64,000 nt of DNA from an uncultured Ruminococcus sp. Lineage in GTDB: Bacteria > Bacillota > Clostridia > Oscillospirales > Ruminococcaceae. This document shows, one piece after another, positions 8,259 through 16,158 of the stretch (positions within the stretch are counted from its first letter, which is position 1; each line of letters opens with the position of its first letter). Position numbers and translations under genes: made by a program. Below the pieces are notes generated by a model. It did not search any database, was not told where the DNA came from, and saw only the letters and a program-made list of their open reading frames with translations. The stretch lies in contig CAMBLM010000008.1 of NCBI GenBank assembly GCA_945868475.1, positions 60,935 to 124,934 on the forward strand. The letters run 5' to 3'.

Positions 8259-8639
8259 ATGACAGCCGGAGAACTTATTGAAATATCCAAAAAAGCACAG
8301 GAGTTTGCGTATGTGCCTTATTCAAAATTTAAAGTGGGAGCAGCCCTGCTCTGCCGTGACGGAAGCGTTTACACAGGCTGCAACATTGAAAATGCGACAT
8401 ACGGAGCAACGAACTGCGCCGAGCGCACCGCTGTCTTCAAAGCTGTTTCCGAGGGCAAGCGTGAATTTGATGCCATCGCGATAACCTCATCGGGCAAAGA
8501 TCTGACTTTCCCCTGCGGAATATGCAGACAGGTGCTTGCGGAATTTTCACCCGAGATAAAGGTAATACTTGAAGATGAGAAAGGTGAACTGCATACATTC
8601 ACACTTTCGGAGCTTCTTCCGCACTCGTTTACACTTTAA
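8259..8639 (+). CDS. cdd: Cytidine deaminase
   Basis: 126-aa tetrameric-type cytidine deaminase that converts (deoxy)cytidine to (deoxy)uridine in pyrimidine salvage. The zinc/catalytic motifs are both visible: N-C-A-E-R (Cys ligand and catalytic Glu) and P-C-G-I-C-R-Q (two Cys ligands). The substrate loop GCNIENATYG is intact. It has its own promoter, divergent from acn. The nucleoside ABC transporter genes at 15-19 kb and dCMP deaminase at 51 kb are functionally related but not linked. Confidence 0.95.
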   Translation: MTAGELIEISKKAQEFAYVPYSKFKVGAALLCRDGSVYTGCNIENATYGATNCAERTAVFKAVSEGKREFDAIAITSSGKDLTFPCGICRQVLAEFSPEIKVILEDEKGELHTFTLSELLPHSFTL

Positions 8640-8767
8640 TTATCATATACCACAGGGCCATAGCGAAATTTTAAGGTATTTCAACGTGTAAATTATTTTC
8701 TTCAAGCTATCAATAAATATTGTTGGAAAACGGTCACATTTACGTTCTTTTGAATGAGATTGGTGAC

Positions 8768-8789
8768 TGTGGGACGGGAAACCCGCCCC
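8768..8789. repeat. GC-rich hairpin in the cdd - tRNA-Leu spacer
   Basis: GGGACGGG-aaa-CCCGCCCC forms a short, very GC-rich hairpin in otherwise AT-rich DNA. It resembles the GGGGCGGG..CCCGCCCC hairpins scattered in many genomes. The remainder of 8640-8848 shows no gene. Confidence 0.5.
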
Positions 8790-8848
8790 TACAGTAAAAT
8801 TTGGTAATTTTAAATACATTCATATAAAATATCTTCTGTTTAACTCTT

Positions 8849-8900
8849 TGAAATACCGTAATTTTTTTATTTTCTGAAATACCGTAATTTTTTTATTTTC
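8849..8900 (+). repeat. Two perfect tandem 26-bp repeats
   Basis: The unit beginning tgaaataccgtaattttt occurs twice head to tail (8849-8874 and 8875-8900), ending 4 bp upstream of the tRNA-Leu -35 box. It may be a recent duplication. Confidence 0.85.
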
Positions 8901-8904
8901 TCTC

Positions 8905-8933
8905 TTGACAAAATATACTTTTTGTGATAAAAT
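8905..8933 (+). promoter_or_regulatory. Promoter of tRNA-Leu
   Basis: TTGACA, 17 bp, TAAAAT, about 40 bp upstream of the mature tRNA. Confidence 0.8.
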
Positions 8934-8974
8934 AGCAAAGGTTAGGTCAGAAATGATTCAGGTTCTGATTTTTT

Positions 8975-9061
8975 GCCGGTGTGATGGAATTGGCAGACGT
9001 GCTGGACTCAAAATCCTGTGGTAGTGATACCGTACCGGTTCGACCCCGGTCACCGGCACCA
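8975..9061 (+). tRNA. tRNA-Leu (CAA)
   Basis: 87 nt with encoded CCA. The acceptor GCCGGTG pairs with CACCGGC. The anticodon loop CTCAAAA gives anticodon CAA. A long variable arm typical of class II tRNA and the T-loop GGTTCGACCCC are present. One T-T mismatch occurs in the anticodon stem. Confidence 0.97.
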
Positions 9062-9068
9062 ATGAGAT

Positions 9069-9113
9069 ATAACCGTGTTTTCGAGAATTGCTCGGGAACA
9101 CGGTTATTTTTTA
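9069..9113 (+). terminator. Terminator after tRNA-Leu
   Basis: Stem ataaccgtgtt / aacacggttat followed by T6. Confidence 0.85.
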
Positions 9114-9124
9114 TTATAAATGTA

Positions 9125-9153
9125 TTGTTTTTTACTGCGCAAAGTGGTATAAT
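9125..9153 (+). promoter_or_regulatory. Promoter of the trkA pair / ftsA-like operon
   Basis: TTGTTT, 17 bp, TATAAT. The -10 is perfect and the -35 weak. Confidence 0.6.
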
Positions 9154-9189
9154 AAATGTATATTATTTTCCGAAAGGACAACTTTTTCT

Positions 9190-9810
9190 ATGAACATACT
9201 TGTTGTCGGCTGCGGTGCTCTCGGCTCGAATCTTTGCAATAAGCTTTCTGATCTTGGACACGAGATATCGGTCATTGCCGGATCGCACGATGAATTTTCC
9301 GCTTTATCTGATGATTTTACTGGCTACACTACTGTCGGCGTTGCGATAGATATGGACACGCTCCGTGCGGCAGGCATCGAGAACTGCGACGCTGTTGCGG
9401 CTGTCACATCCGATGACAACGTTAACCTTATGGTCGTCCAGATAGCAAAGCAGTTTTTCGGCATAGATCAGGCTTATGCGAGGGTGACCGACCCGACCAA
9501 GAGCGAAGTTTTTGCAAAGATAGGCATCAAAACGATATGCCCCACAAACACCGCCGTTGAAACTTTTACCGCCTCGCTCACCGAACCGAGCGATTCTCAG
9601 AGCATTGTTGTCAACGGCCACTCAGTCGTTATCAGCAGTGTTGAAGTCGATAAAAAAATGATCGGTCACAGACTGAGCGACTTCACGCTTGAACCGAACG
9701 AAACTATAATCGCCATTGAACACGAAAACAGCTCAATAAGGGGAGTTTTCCTCTCGAACTATGAAGTTGCCAAGGGTGACAATATTATCTGCGCAAAATT
9801 CGTTGACTGA
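9190..9810 (+). CDS. TrkA-type potassium uptake regulatory protein (first of a pair)
   Basis: 206-aa single-unit RCK protein: an N-terminal Rossmann TrkA-N domain (NILVVGCGALGSNLCNKL, acidic loop, VTSDDNVNLMVVQIAKQFFG) and a C-terminal TrkA-C domain from about 135 (IIAIEHENSSIRG... GDNIICAKF). It would bind nucleotide and gate a Trk/Ktr potassium channel at the cytoplasmic membrane. ATG 9190 is chosen over an upstream in-frame start because it matches the family start and GAAAGGA lies before it. The next gene encodes a second such protein, replacing the fused double TrkA of enterobacteria. No TrkH/KtrB channel gene is in the window. Confidence 0.85.
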   Translation: MNILVVGCGALGSNLCNKLSDLGHEISVIAGSHDEFSALSDDFTGYTTVGVAIDMDTLRAAGIENCDAVAAVTSDDNVNLMVVQIAKQFFGIDQAYARVTDPTKSEVFAKIGIKTICPTNTAVETFTASLTEPSDSQSIVVNGHSVVISSVEVDKKMIGHRLSDFTLEPNETIIAIEHENSSIRGVFLSNYEVAKGDNIICAKFVD

Positions 9811-9826
9811 ATAAGGAGAAAGCTCT

Positions 9827-10489
9827 ATGAAAATTATAATTGTCGGCGGTGGCAAGGTCGGTTACTACCTTATCAGGGCGCTTATCGAAAAGAAGCACGA
9901 GCCTACCGTTATCGAAATAAACAAGGAGGTCAGCAAAAAGATAGCTGACACAATGGATATCCCCGTTATCCTCGGCGATGCGACGAACATTGAAATTCTC
10001 CGTGCCGCAGGTGCGGACGAAGCCGATGCTTTCGTAAGCGTTACGGGCAACGACCAGTGTAATATGATATCCTGCCAGCTTGCCAAAAACGAATTCGGCA
10101 TCGCCAAGACCGTTGCGAGGGCGAACAACCCTAAAAATGTTGAGGTCATCAAGGCATTCGGAATCGACACGGTAATAAACAGCACGGACAGCATCGCTTC
10201 GCTCATTGAACGCGAGGTTGACACGAACAAGATAAAACAGCTTTTACAGCTCAACGACGGCAAAGTTTCGCTTTTTGAGGCGACTCTCCCCGAAAATTAT
10301 GTTTATAACGAAAAAATGCTTATGGATATGAACCTGCCGTCGCTTTTCAACATCGTTTCCATCACGCGAAACGGAAGACTTATCATACCGAGAGGTCAGA
10401 CCGTGCTTTTGAGCGGTGACAAGCTCCTCATAATCTCCGACCCGTCTGTTGTGAAAGAGATAAAAAGCACATTAAAAATCAAGGATTAA
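9827..10489 (+). CDS. TrkA-type potassium uptake regulatory protein (second of a pair)
   Basis: 220 aa: TrkA-N with GGGKVGYYLIRALIEK nucleotide loop, E-I-N-K acidic second strand, conserved D-A-T-N-I-E-I-L and A-R-A-N-N-P, then TrkA-C (residues about 140-218). It starts 16 bp after the first TrkA gene with AAGGAG. The pair probably forms a hetero-octameric gating ring or serves two channels encoded elsewhere. Confidence 0.88.
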   Translation: MKIIIVGGGKVGYYLIRALIEKKHEPTVIEINKEVSKKIADTMDIPVILGDATNIEILRAAGADEADAFVSVTGNDQCNMISCQLAKNEFGIAKTVARANNPKNVEVIKAFGIDTVINSTDSIASLIEREVDTNKIKQLLQLNDGKVSLFEATLPENYVYNEKMLMDMNLPSLFNIVSITRNGRLIIPRGQTVLLSGDKLLIISDPSVVKEIKSTLKIKD

Positions 10490-10502
10490 AGGACTGATAA
10501 CA

Positions 10503-12791
10503 ATGCCGAAAACAGCTCCCGAACACACCGAAGAAAAGACAGCAAAAACAGAAAAAAAGACTGCCGATACAGCCAAATCTGCCGCTAAGTCCACACGCTC
10601 GAACACAAAAGCCACAGCACCGAAAAAGTCGGCAGCGGCTTCGTCCAAAACGGCAAAAACAACTAAAAAAGCTCCTGCAAAAAAGCTTCGCAAACAGGCT
10701 GCAAACGAGATATTTGCACTCGATATCGGAACGCGAAACGTAATCGGCGTTCTCGGCAGCATCGTTGACGGAGTTTTCTCCGTGACGGCTTACAGTGAGT
10801 ATGCACACACGCAGCGAGCAATGATAGACGGTCAGATCGAGGACATCGCCGAGGTCGCAAGGGTCGTAAAGCTTGTAAAAAATAAGCTTGAAGAAAAGGC
10901 CGGCGTTGCTCTTTCAAAAGTCGCTATCGCAGCGGCAGGACGAGCACTCAAAACCCAGCGCACCGAACTTGAATTTGACATTGACGACAAAGAAGCTATC
11001 ACCGAAGAGGCTGTAAAGTCGTTCGAGGTCGAAACCGTATTCAAAGCGCAGAATGAACTTGACGAAAAGATGAAGAACAGCAATCTCGTTTTTTACTGCG
11101 TCGGTCACACGGTCGTGAACTATTTTCTTGACGATTACAAGATAAAAAATCTCATCGGACACAAGGGCAAAAAGGTCAAAGTCGAGCTTATTGCAGCCTT
11201 TCTCCCGAATGTCGTTGTTGAGAGCCTTTATTCCGTAATGGATATGAACAAGCTCGAAGTTACGAGCCTTACGCTTGAACCTATCGCAGCTATGAACGTT
11301 ATAATCCCACCCGAGGTTAGGCTTATCAACATTGCGCTCGTTGATATCGGCGCAGGAACGTCCGATATTGCGATATCGCAGAACGGCAGCATCGTTGCTT
11401 ATGCAATGTCTACCGTTGCGGGCGATGAGATAACCGAAGAGGTAATTCGCAGCTACATAGTTGACTTTGAAACGGCGGAAAAGATGAAAATTTCCGCTTC
11501 AAAAAACGATACGATAAAATTCACCGATATTTTAGGCTTTGAGAAAACCGTCACTGCGGAGGAATTTTTCAAGAGCCTTGAACCTGCTGTCGGCTCGCTC
11601 GCATCAAACATTTCCGAGAGCATTATAAATGCCAACGGCGGACAATCCCCTGCCGCTGTATTCCTTGTCGGCGGAGGAAGCCTTATCCCGAATCTTTCGG
11701 CTGCTGTTGCGGAAAAGCTTTCTATACCGAAAGAGCGTGTTGCTGTCGGCGGAAAGAACGCTTACAAGAACATCGACCTCGGCAGAACGGGCATCGGCGG
11801 CCCTGAATATGTAACGCCTATCGGCATCGGTGTGACAGCCGTTGTCAACAAGGGTTACGATTTCTCCGTCATAACTCTCAACGGCAAGAAAATGCGTATC
11901 TTCGACACACGCTCCGTAAGTATTGCCGATATGCTCGTTATGGCAGGCTTCAAAACAAATCAGATAATCGGACGCTCGGGCAGAAGCCTTACCTTCACAC
12001 TCAACGGCGAACGCCAGCTTATGAAAGGCAGCTTTGCCGTTCCGGGTCAGATAACGCTCAACGGACTTCCCGTTTCGCTCGATCAGACCGTCAAGCAGGG
12101 CGATGTCATCGATTTTGTTCCTGCGGAAAGCGGAATGGACGCAAGCGTGAACATCTCCGATATCGCAGGCGAGCTTTCCGACAAGACTGTTATGGTCGAT
12201 GGTGTAAAGTATACTATCGGCATCACTGCCACTGTCAACGGAAAACCCGTTGGCAAGGACTACGATATACAAAACAATGACAAAGTAATCATCAATGAAA
12301 CGGACACGCTCGGCGACCTTATGGGACTTCTGCCGTTCGATGCGGAAGCTGTCGGCTTCTTCAAGGGCGGAAAGCAGCTCAGCTTCGACTATATTCTTCG
12401 TGCCGATGATGATATCATAACGGGCGACAAGATAATCACCGACAGCGCGCGTGAGGGCAGGATAGCCAAAGCCGTTGCAGAGCGGAATGAAGTCAGAACA
12501 GACTACTCCGTTCCCGTTGATGCTCCGATACAGAGCGAACCCGAAAAGCCTGCGCCGACTGAGCCGAATGAGAATTTCTACGTTGTTCTCAACGGAAAGA
12601 GTGTGATCCTCCCTCCCCGTCCGAACAATGCACCGCACGAATTCATCGAGCTTATGTCGATAGCCGATATCGACCTTGACAATCCGCCTCCGAGCGGTGA
12701 TATGATAACCACCGTCAACGGCAAAAACGCAAGCTTTATGGACAGGATAAACGATGGCGATGTCGTTGTTATCCGTTGGGCTGACAAATAA
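10503..12791 (+). CDS. FtsA/PilM-like actin-fold ATPase with Lys/Ala-rich N-terminus and C-terminal beta-grasp-like repeats
   Basis: 762 aa, much longer than FtsA (~420). Residues 1-60 are a basic, low-complexity Lys/Ala/Thr/Ser tail like histone H1. Residues about 65-440 are an actin-like ATPase: phosphate-1 ALDIGTRNVIGVLG, SHS2-like insertion, phosphate-2 LVDIGAGTSDIAI, adenosine motif VFLVGGGSLIPNL. Residues about 450-762 contain several short repeats of the type ITLNGLPVSLDQTVKQGDVIDFVPA, resembling ubiquitin-like/SLBB or ThiS beta-grasp modules. No membrane-targeting amphipathic helix is seen at the end. Role inferred in cell division or envelope machinery. It is 13 bp downstream of trkA, so probably co-transcribed. 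Confidence 0.75.
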   Translation: MPKTAPEHTEEKTAKTEKKTADTAKSAAKSTRSNTKATAPKKSAAASSKTAKTTKKAPAKKLRKQAANEIFALDIGTRNVIGVLGSIVDGVFSVTAYSEYAHTQRAMIDGQIEDIAEVARVVKLVKNKLEEKAGVALSKVAIAAAGRALKTQRTELEFDIDDKEAITEEAVKSFEVETVFKAQNELDEKMKNSNLVFYCVGHTVVNYFLDDYKIKNLIGHKGKKVKVELIAAFLPNVVVESLYSVMDMNKLEVTSLTLEPIAAMNVIIPPEVRLINIALVDIGAGTSDIAISQNGSIVAYAMSTVAGDEITEEVIRSYIVDFETAEKMKISASKNDTIKFTDILGFEKTVTAEEFFKSLEPAVGSLASNISESIINANGGQSPAAVFLVGGGSLIPNLSAAVAEKLSIPKERVAVGGKNAYKNIDLGRTGIGGPEYVTPIGIGVTAVVNKGYDFSVITLNGKKMRIFDTRSVSIADMLVMAGFKTNQIIGRSGRSLTFTLNGERQLMKGSFAVPGQITLNGLPVSLDQTVKQGDVIDFVPAESGMDASVNISDIAGELSDKTVMVDGVKYTIGITATVNGKPVGKDYDIQNNDKVIINETDTLGDLMGLLPFDAEAVGFFKGGKQLSFDYILRADDDIITGDKIITDSAREGRIAKAVAERNEVRTDYSVPVDAPIQSEPEKPAPTEPNENFYVVLNGKSVILPPRPNNAPHEFIELMSIADIDLDNPPPSGDMITTVNGKNASFMDRINDGDVVVIRWADK

Positions 12792-12795
12792 AAAT

Positions 12796-12830
12796 AAAGC
12801 AGTGCTGCTCATTCTGAACGGCACTGCTTT
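12796..12830. terminator. Bidirectional terminator between the FtsA-like gene and the N/Q protein gene
   Basis: Stem aaagcagtgc / gcactgcttt with T-rich tails on both sides, between convergent genes. Confidence 0.8.
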
Positions 12831-12860
12831 TCTGATTTGCAGATTTTTTTTCGGAATTTG

Positions 12861-13001
12861 TTATCTGAAGTTTCTGTTCTGCTGCTGATTCCGGTTCTGA
12901 TCCTGCTGCTTGTTGTTCTGCTGCTGATTGTTCTGCTGATTGTTCTGCTGATTGTTGTTCTGCTGATTATTCTGGTTCTGCTGATTATTCTGCTTGTTCA
13001 T
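12861..13001 (-). CDS. Small Asn/Gln-rich low-complexity protein (46 aa)
   Basis: Start ATG at 13001, stop TAA at 12861-12863. It encodes MNKQNNQQNQ... ending RNQQQNRNFR. 19 Asn and 19 Gln make up 83 percent of residues, with a few Lys/Arg and one Asp, Phe and Met each. It is supported as a real gene by a strong AAAGGAG located 7 nt before the ATG and by the downstream terminator. There is no signal peptide or hydrophobic stretch, and the composition is prion-like/disordered. Function unknown. It could be a sporulation-, surface- or stress-related small protein, but nothing here decides. Confidence 0.75.
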   Translation of the reverse strand: MNKQNNQQNQNNQQNNNQQNNQQNNQQQNNKQQDQNRNQQQNRNFR

Positions 13002-13076
13002 AAAAGTTCTCCTTTTGCGATGATACGCATAAAATTGATATGTTTTCGCAGTAACGGAAAAATTTGCGGCTTATCC

Positions 13077-13105
13077 TTGAATTTATGCCAAAGATAGTGT
13101 ATAAT
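13077..13105 (+). promoter_or_regulatory. Promoter of malQ
   Basis: TTGAAT, 17 bp, TATAAT, overlapping the upstream region of the divergent N/Q gene. Confidence 0.75.
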
Positions 13106-13171
13106 ATCTCTATAAGCAACAAACTCTAACTGCGAAAACCATAAAATATTATTTTCAAAGGATTGATTTTT

Positions 13172-14695
13172 ATGCATAGCTGCGGAATTTTACTTCATAT
13201 TTCCTCGCTGCCGAGCAATTACGGCATAGGAACTCTTGGCAAAGAAGCCTACGAATTTGTGGATTTTTTAAAAAAAAGCGGTCAGGAATACTGGCAGATA
13301 CTCCCCGTTGGCCCGACGGGTTACGGCGACTCGCCCTATCAGAGCTACTCCGCTTACGCAGGAAATCCCCTGCTCATCGACCTTGATTTGCTCATTGAGG
13401 ATGGTCTGCTCAACTCGGACGATCATGATCTTAAAGTGCTTTTACATAAGGAGCATTTTGCTGATTATGCGCAGCTTTTCAGCTTCAAATATGTAATTTT
13501 GCAGAAAGCTGCCGCAAGCTTTTTTACGAACACAAACTCCGCAGATATGCTCGATTTTAAGCGATTCTGCTCGGAAAACGGCTTCTGGCTCGATGATTAT
13601 GCGCTCTTTATGTCGCTCAAATATCTGAACCGTCAGGTAATGTGGACGGAATGGGACGATGATATCCGCCTGCGTGAAGCCGAAGCTGTCGAACGCTATT
13701 CTACAGAGCTTTCGGACGATATTCTCTGCTGGAAATTTATGCAGTATGAATTTTTCAAGCAGTATTTCGCACTCAAAGCTTACGCAAACAGGAACGGTAT
13801 CAAAATTTACGGCGATATGCCGATCTATGTTTCGATGGACAGCTCCGATATCTGGGCAAATCCCGAGCTTTTTATGCTCGATGAGGACCGCCGCCCGACA
13901 AAGGTCGCAGGCTGTCCTCCCGATGACTTCTCCCCTACGGGTCAGCTTTGGGGCAATCCGCTCTATGACTGGGACAAAATGGAGAAAGACGGCTTCGTTT
14001 GGTGGATATCTCGAGTTGAATACTCCGCAAAGCTTTTTGACCTTACAAGGATAGACCATTTCAGAGGCTTTGAAAGCTTCTATGCAATTCCTGCTGAGGA
14101 TAAGACCGCTGAAAACGGTGAATGGCTCAAAGGTCCGTCAATGAAGCTTTTCAACGCAATAAAAGCAGAACTCGGTGATGTAAAGCTCGTTGCCGAAGAC
14201 CTTGGTTTCCTCACGAACGAGGTAAAGCAGATGCTCAAAGATGCAGGCTATCCCGGCATGAACGTTCTCGAATTCGCATTTTACGGCAAGCAGGACAGCA
14301 ACTATCTTCCGCATAATTATGTCCGCAACAGTGTTACATATATCGGAACTCACGATAATGATACAGCAATGGGCTGGTACGATTCGCTTGAAAAAGCCGA
14401 CAGAAAGTTCGCTAAAAAGTATATGGGACTCAACAAAAAAGAGGGCGTATGCGGCGGACTAATCCGTACAGCATTTGCAAGCATCTCCGACCTTGTAATT
14501 ATCCAGATGCAGGATTACCTTGAACTCGGCTCGGAGGCAAGAATGAATATCCCATCGACCATAGGCGGCGGAAACTGGGCATGGCGCTTAAAGGACGGCG
14601 ATCTTTCGCCTGAGCTTTCAAAGCGTATAAGAAAATATGCGGAGAACTTCTTCCGTATCCCTGCGGCAAAAAAAGTCAAGGTAAAAAAGGCGTAA
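13172..14695 (+). CDS. malQ: 4-alpha-glucanotransferase (amylomaltase)
   Basis: 507-aa GH77 enzyme that transfers alpha-1,4-glucan segments between maltodextrins in the cytoplasm, for starch and glycogen metabolism. Seen are the N-terminal GILLHISSLPSNYGIGTLG, QILPVGPTGYGDSPYQSYSAYAGNP, FTRIDHFRGFE (nucleophile Asp region), LVAEDLGFLT (acid/base Glu) and YIGTHDNDTAMGWY. ATG 13172 has AAAGGAT 8 nt upstream and is preferred over a TTG three codons earlier. It is monocistronic. Its TAA stop directly abuts a truncated repeat end (14696-). Confidence 0.95.
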   Translation: MHSCGILLHISSLPSNYGIGTLGKEAYEFVDFLKKSGQEYWQILPVGPTGYGDSPYQSYSAYAGNPLLIDLDLLIEDGLLNSDDHDLKVLLHKEHFADYAQLFSFKYVILQKAAASFFTNTNSADMLDFKRFCSENGFWLDDYALFMSLKYLNRQVMWTEWDDDIRLREAEAVERYSTELSDDILCWKFMQYEFFKQYFALKAYANRNGIKIYGDMPIYVSMDSSDIWANPELFMLDEDRRPTKVAGCPPDDFSPTGQLWGNPLYDWDKMEKDGFVWWISRVEYSAKLFDLTRIDHFRGFESFYAIPAEDKTAENGEWLKGPSMKLFNAIKAELGDVKLVAEDLGFLTNEVKQMLKDAGYPGMNVLEFAFYGKQDSNYLPHNYVRNSVTYIGTHDNDTAMGWYDSLEKADRKFAKKYMGLNKKEGVCGGLIRTAFASISDLVIIQMQDYLELGSEARMNIPSTIGGGNWAWRLKDGDLSPELSKRIRKYAENFFRIPAAKKVKVKKA

Positions 14696-14722
14696 TGCTA
14701 ATTTTTGATCCAAGTGCAGACA
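14696..14722 (+). repeat. Truncated left end of the second palindromic repeat family
   Basis: TGCTAATTTTTGATCCAAGTG followed by cagacaaa parallels the left end of the element at 43476 (TCCTAATTTTTAATCAAAGTG, tagacaaa). The flanking TAA is the malQ stop codon. The right end is absent and has been replaced by the terminator. Confidence 0.45.
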
Positions 14723-14764
14723 AAAAAATGCGGTAACTGCTCAAAAACAGTTACCGCATTTTTT
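14723..14764. terminator. Bidirectional terminator between malQ and the GNAT gene
   Basis: 17-bp perfect stem (aaaaaatgcggtaactg / cagttaccgcatttttt) with an 8-nt loop between convergent genes. The arms overlap the first codons before the GNAT stop. Confidence 0.9.
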
Positions 14765-15202
14765 CATAACAAAATTCGTAAGCACTACTCCCCTGCGGAC
14801 AACCTCCTGCTCCTTTACAACAGAGTACCCTCTCGAAATAAAGAACGGCTTTGCAGTAATTGAAGCATGAACGGTCAGCTCGTTCGTGTCGGGATAGCTT
14901 TCCAGCCTGTCGCATATCGCAGCTGCAATGCCTTTGCGCTGACAGTCTTTGTGAACATATAGGCGGTCGAGATAACCGCCCTCGGTAATGTCGCCGAAGC
15001 CGGCAATAACGCCGTTTTCCTCGGCAACGACCGTATAATGTTCAGAGAATGACTTGTCCCAAGCCGCAAGATCGATGTTTCCGTCCGCCCAAGCGTTGAC
15101 ATGCTCGGCTGTGTAGTCCCGTATGTTTACTTCGTGTACGGTGTCATAAAACAGCTTCGCCATTTCTTTGCAGTTGGCGGAACGGTAGCTACGCAGCAGC
15201 AT
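14741..15202 (-). CDS. GNAT family N-acetyltransferase
   Basis: 153 aa with the acetyl-CoA binding signature V-H-K-D-C-Q-R-K-G-I-A-A-A-I near residues 98-112 and a central FGDITEGGYLDRLYV strand. The C-terminal SITAKPFFISRGYSVVKEQEVVRRGVVLTNFVMKK is typical of the YafP/ElaA-like subgroup. Substrate unknown. Its ATG overlaps the stop of the upstream ABC permease by one base, so it is probably the last gene of that operon. Its stop lies within the terminator stem. Confidence 0.88.
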   Translation of the reverse strand: MLLRSYRSANCKEMAKLFYDTVHEVNIRDYTAEHVNAWADGNIDLAAWDKSFSEHYTVVAEENGVIAGFGDITEGGYLDRLYVHKDCQRKGIAAAICDRLESYPDTNELTVHASITAKPFFISRGYSVVKEQEVVRRGVVLTNFVMKKCGNCF

Positions 15203-16158
15203 TATCTTTCCTCACGGAAATAGTTCACGCCGCAGGAAGCAGGCTGCATTCTGCCCTTGTTCTTTCTTACAGATGTGATGACGAGGATAAGCGCCGTGAT
15301 AACGAACGGGAGCATATCATAGAAAGCGTTCGGGAGTGTTATCACCGACTTAGGCATATAGTATTTCAGAACGCTGAATGCGCCGAAAACAAGGCTTCCT
15401 CCGATAGCTTTGAGCGGACTCCACGCTGCGAAGATAACGAGTGCAACTGATATCCAGCCCATACCGTTTACGCTGTCGCTCATCCATACGCCGCCGCAGA
15501 CGATCATCGAGCAGTAAGCTCCGCCTATGCCGCATATTCCTCCGCCGATAAGCAGGTTGATGTACTTGCTGCGGACAACGTGTATTCCGACCGCATCGGC
15601 AGCCGCAGGATTTTCACCGATAGTACGCAGGTTAAGTCCTGTTTTTGTCTTGAAAAGATAAATATACACTATAATTGCGATAATAGCACCGAGATAGATG
15701 AAAATATTGTAGGAGAAAAACAGCTTTCCGACAACGGGAATATCGCTCAGAACGGGAATGTGAATGTTTCTGAGCTGCGACATGATATGCTCTGGGAGCT
15801 TGAGATTTCCCGTTTCCGAACGTGTGATGTTATATTCGCCGATGAAGTTTGAGAGTCCGCAGCCGAAAATGGTCAGCGTAAGACCCGTAACGTTCTGGTC
15901 AGCCATAAATGTTACCGTCAGAACTGCGTAGATGAGTGCAGCAGCCGCGCCCGAAAGGAACGCTGCGATTATCGCAATAACAAGGCTGTCGAAGCGGTAG
16001 CCTGCCATAAATCCTGCGCAAGCACCTATCGCCATCATACCCTCAACGCCGAGGTTCAGGTGACCCGATTTCTGATTGATTATCTCGCCGACTGTTCCGT
16101 ACAGAAGTGAAGCGCCTGCAAGAACTGCCGCAACGAGAAAGTTGATAAACATATCCAT
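15202..16158 (-). CDS. ABC transporter permease, nucleoside (BMP/NupQ-like) family
   Basis: 318 aa with about eight to ten membrane helices and the branched-chain-permease-family motif GEIINQKSGHLNLGVEGMMAIGACAGF near the N-terminus. A second family marker, GENPAAADAVGIHVVRSKYINLLIGGGICGIGGAY, lies near residues 185-215. It pairs with the next-listed permease and the double ATPase. The stop/start overlap with the second permease indicates translational coupling. Nucleoside specificity is inferred from the family (YufO/P/Q, NupABC). Confidence 0.9.
   Translation of the reverse strand: MDMFINFLVAAVLAGASLLYGTVGEIINQKSGHLNLGVEGMMAIGACAGFMAGYRFDSLVIAIIAAFLSGAAAALIYAVLTVTFMADQNVTGLTLTIFGCGLSNFIGEYNITRSETGNLKLPEHIMSQLRNIHIPVLSDIPVVGKLFFSYNIFIYLGAIIAIIVYIYLFKTKTGLNLRTIGENPAAADAVGIHVVRSKYINLLIGGGICGIGGAYCSMIVCGGVWMSDSVNGMGWISVALVIFAAWSPLKAIGGSLVFGAFSVLKYYMPKSVITLPNAFYDMLPFVITALILVITSVRKNKGRMQPASCGVNYFREER

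Noticed and set aside
11604..12824. 406-aa minus-strand ORF opposite the FtsA-like gene
   Set aside because: The sense strand has a convincing actin-fold protein. The antisense frame shows no motif and arises from codon bias.
12837..13097. Plus-strand 86-aa Leu/Val/Ile-rich ORF
   Set aside because: It is the reverse complement of CAG/AAT/AAC codons in the Asn/Gln gene. The minus strand has the ribosome binding site; the plus strand has none.
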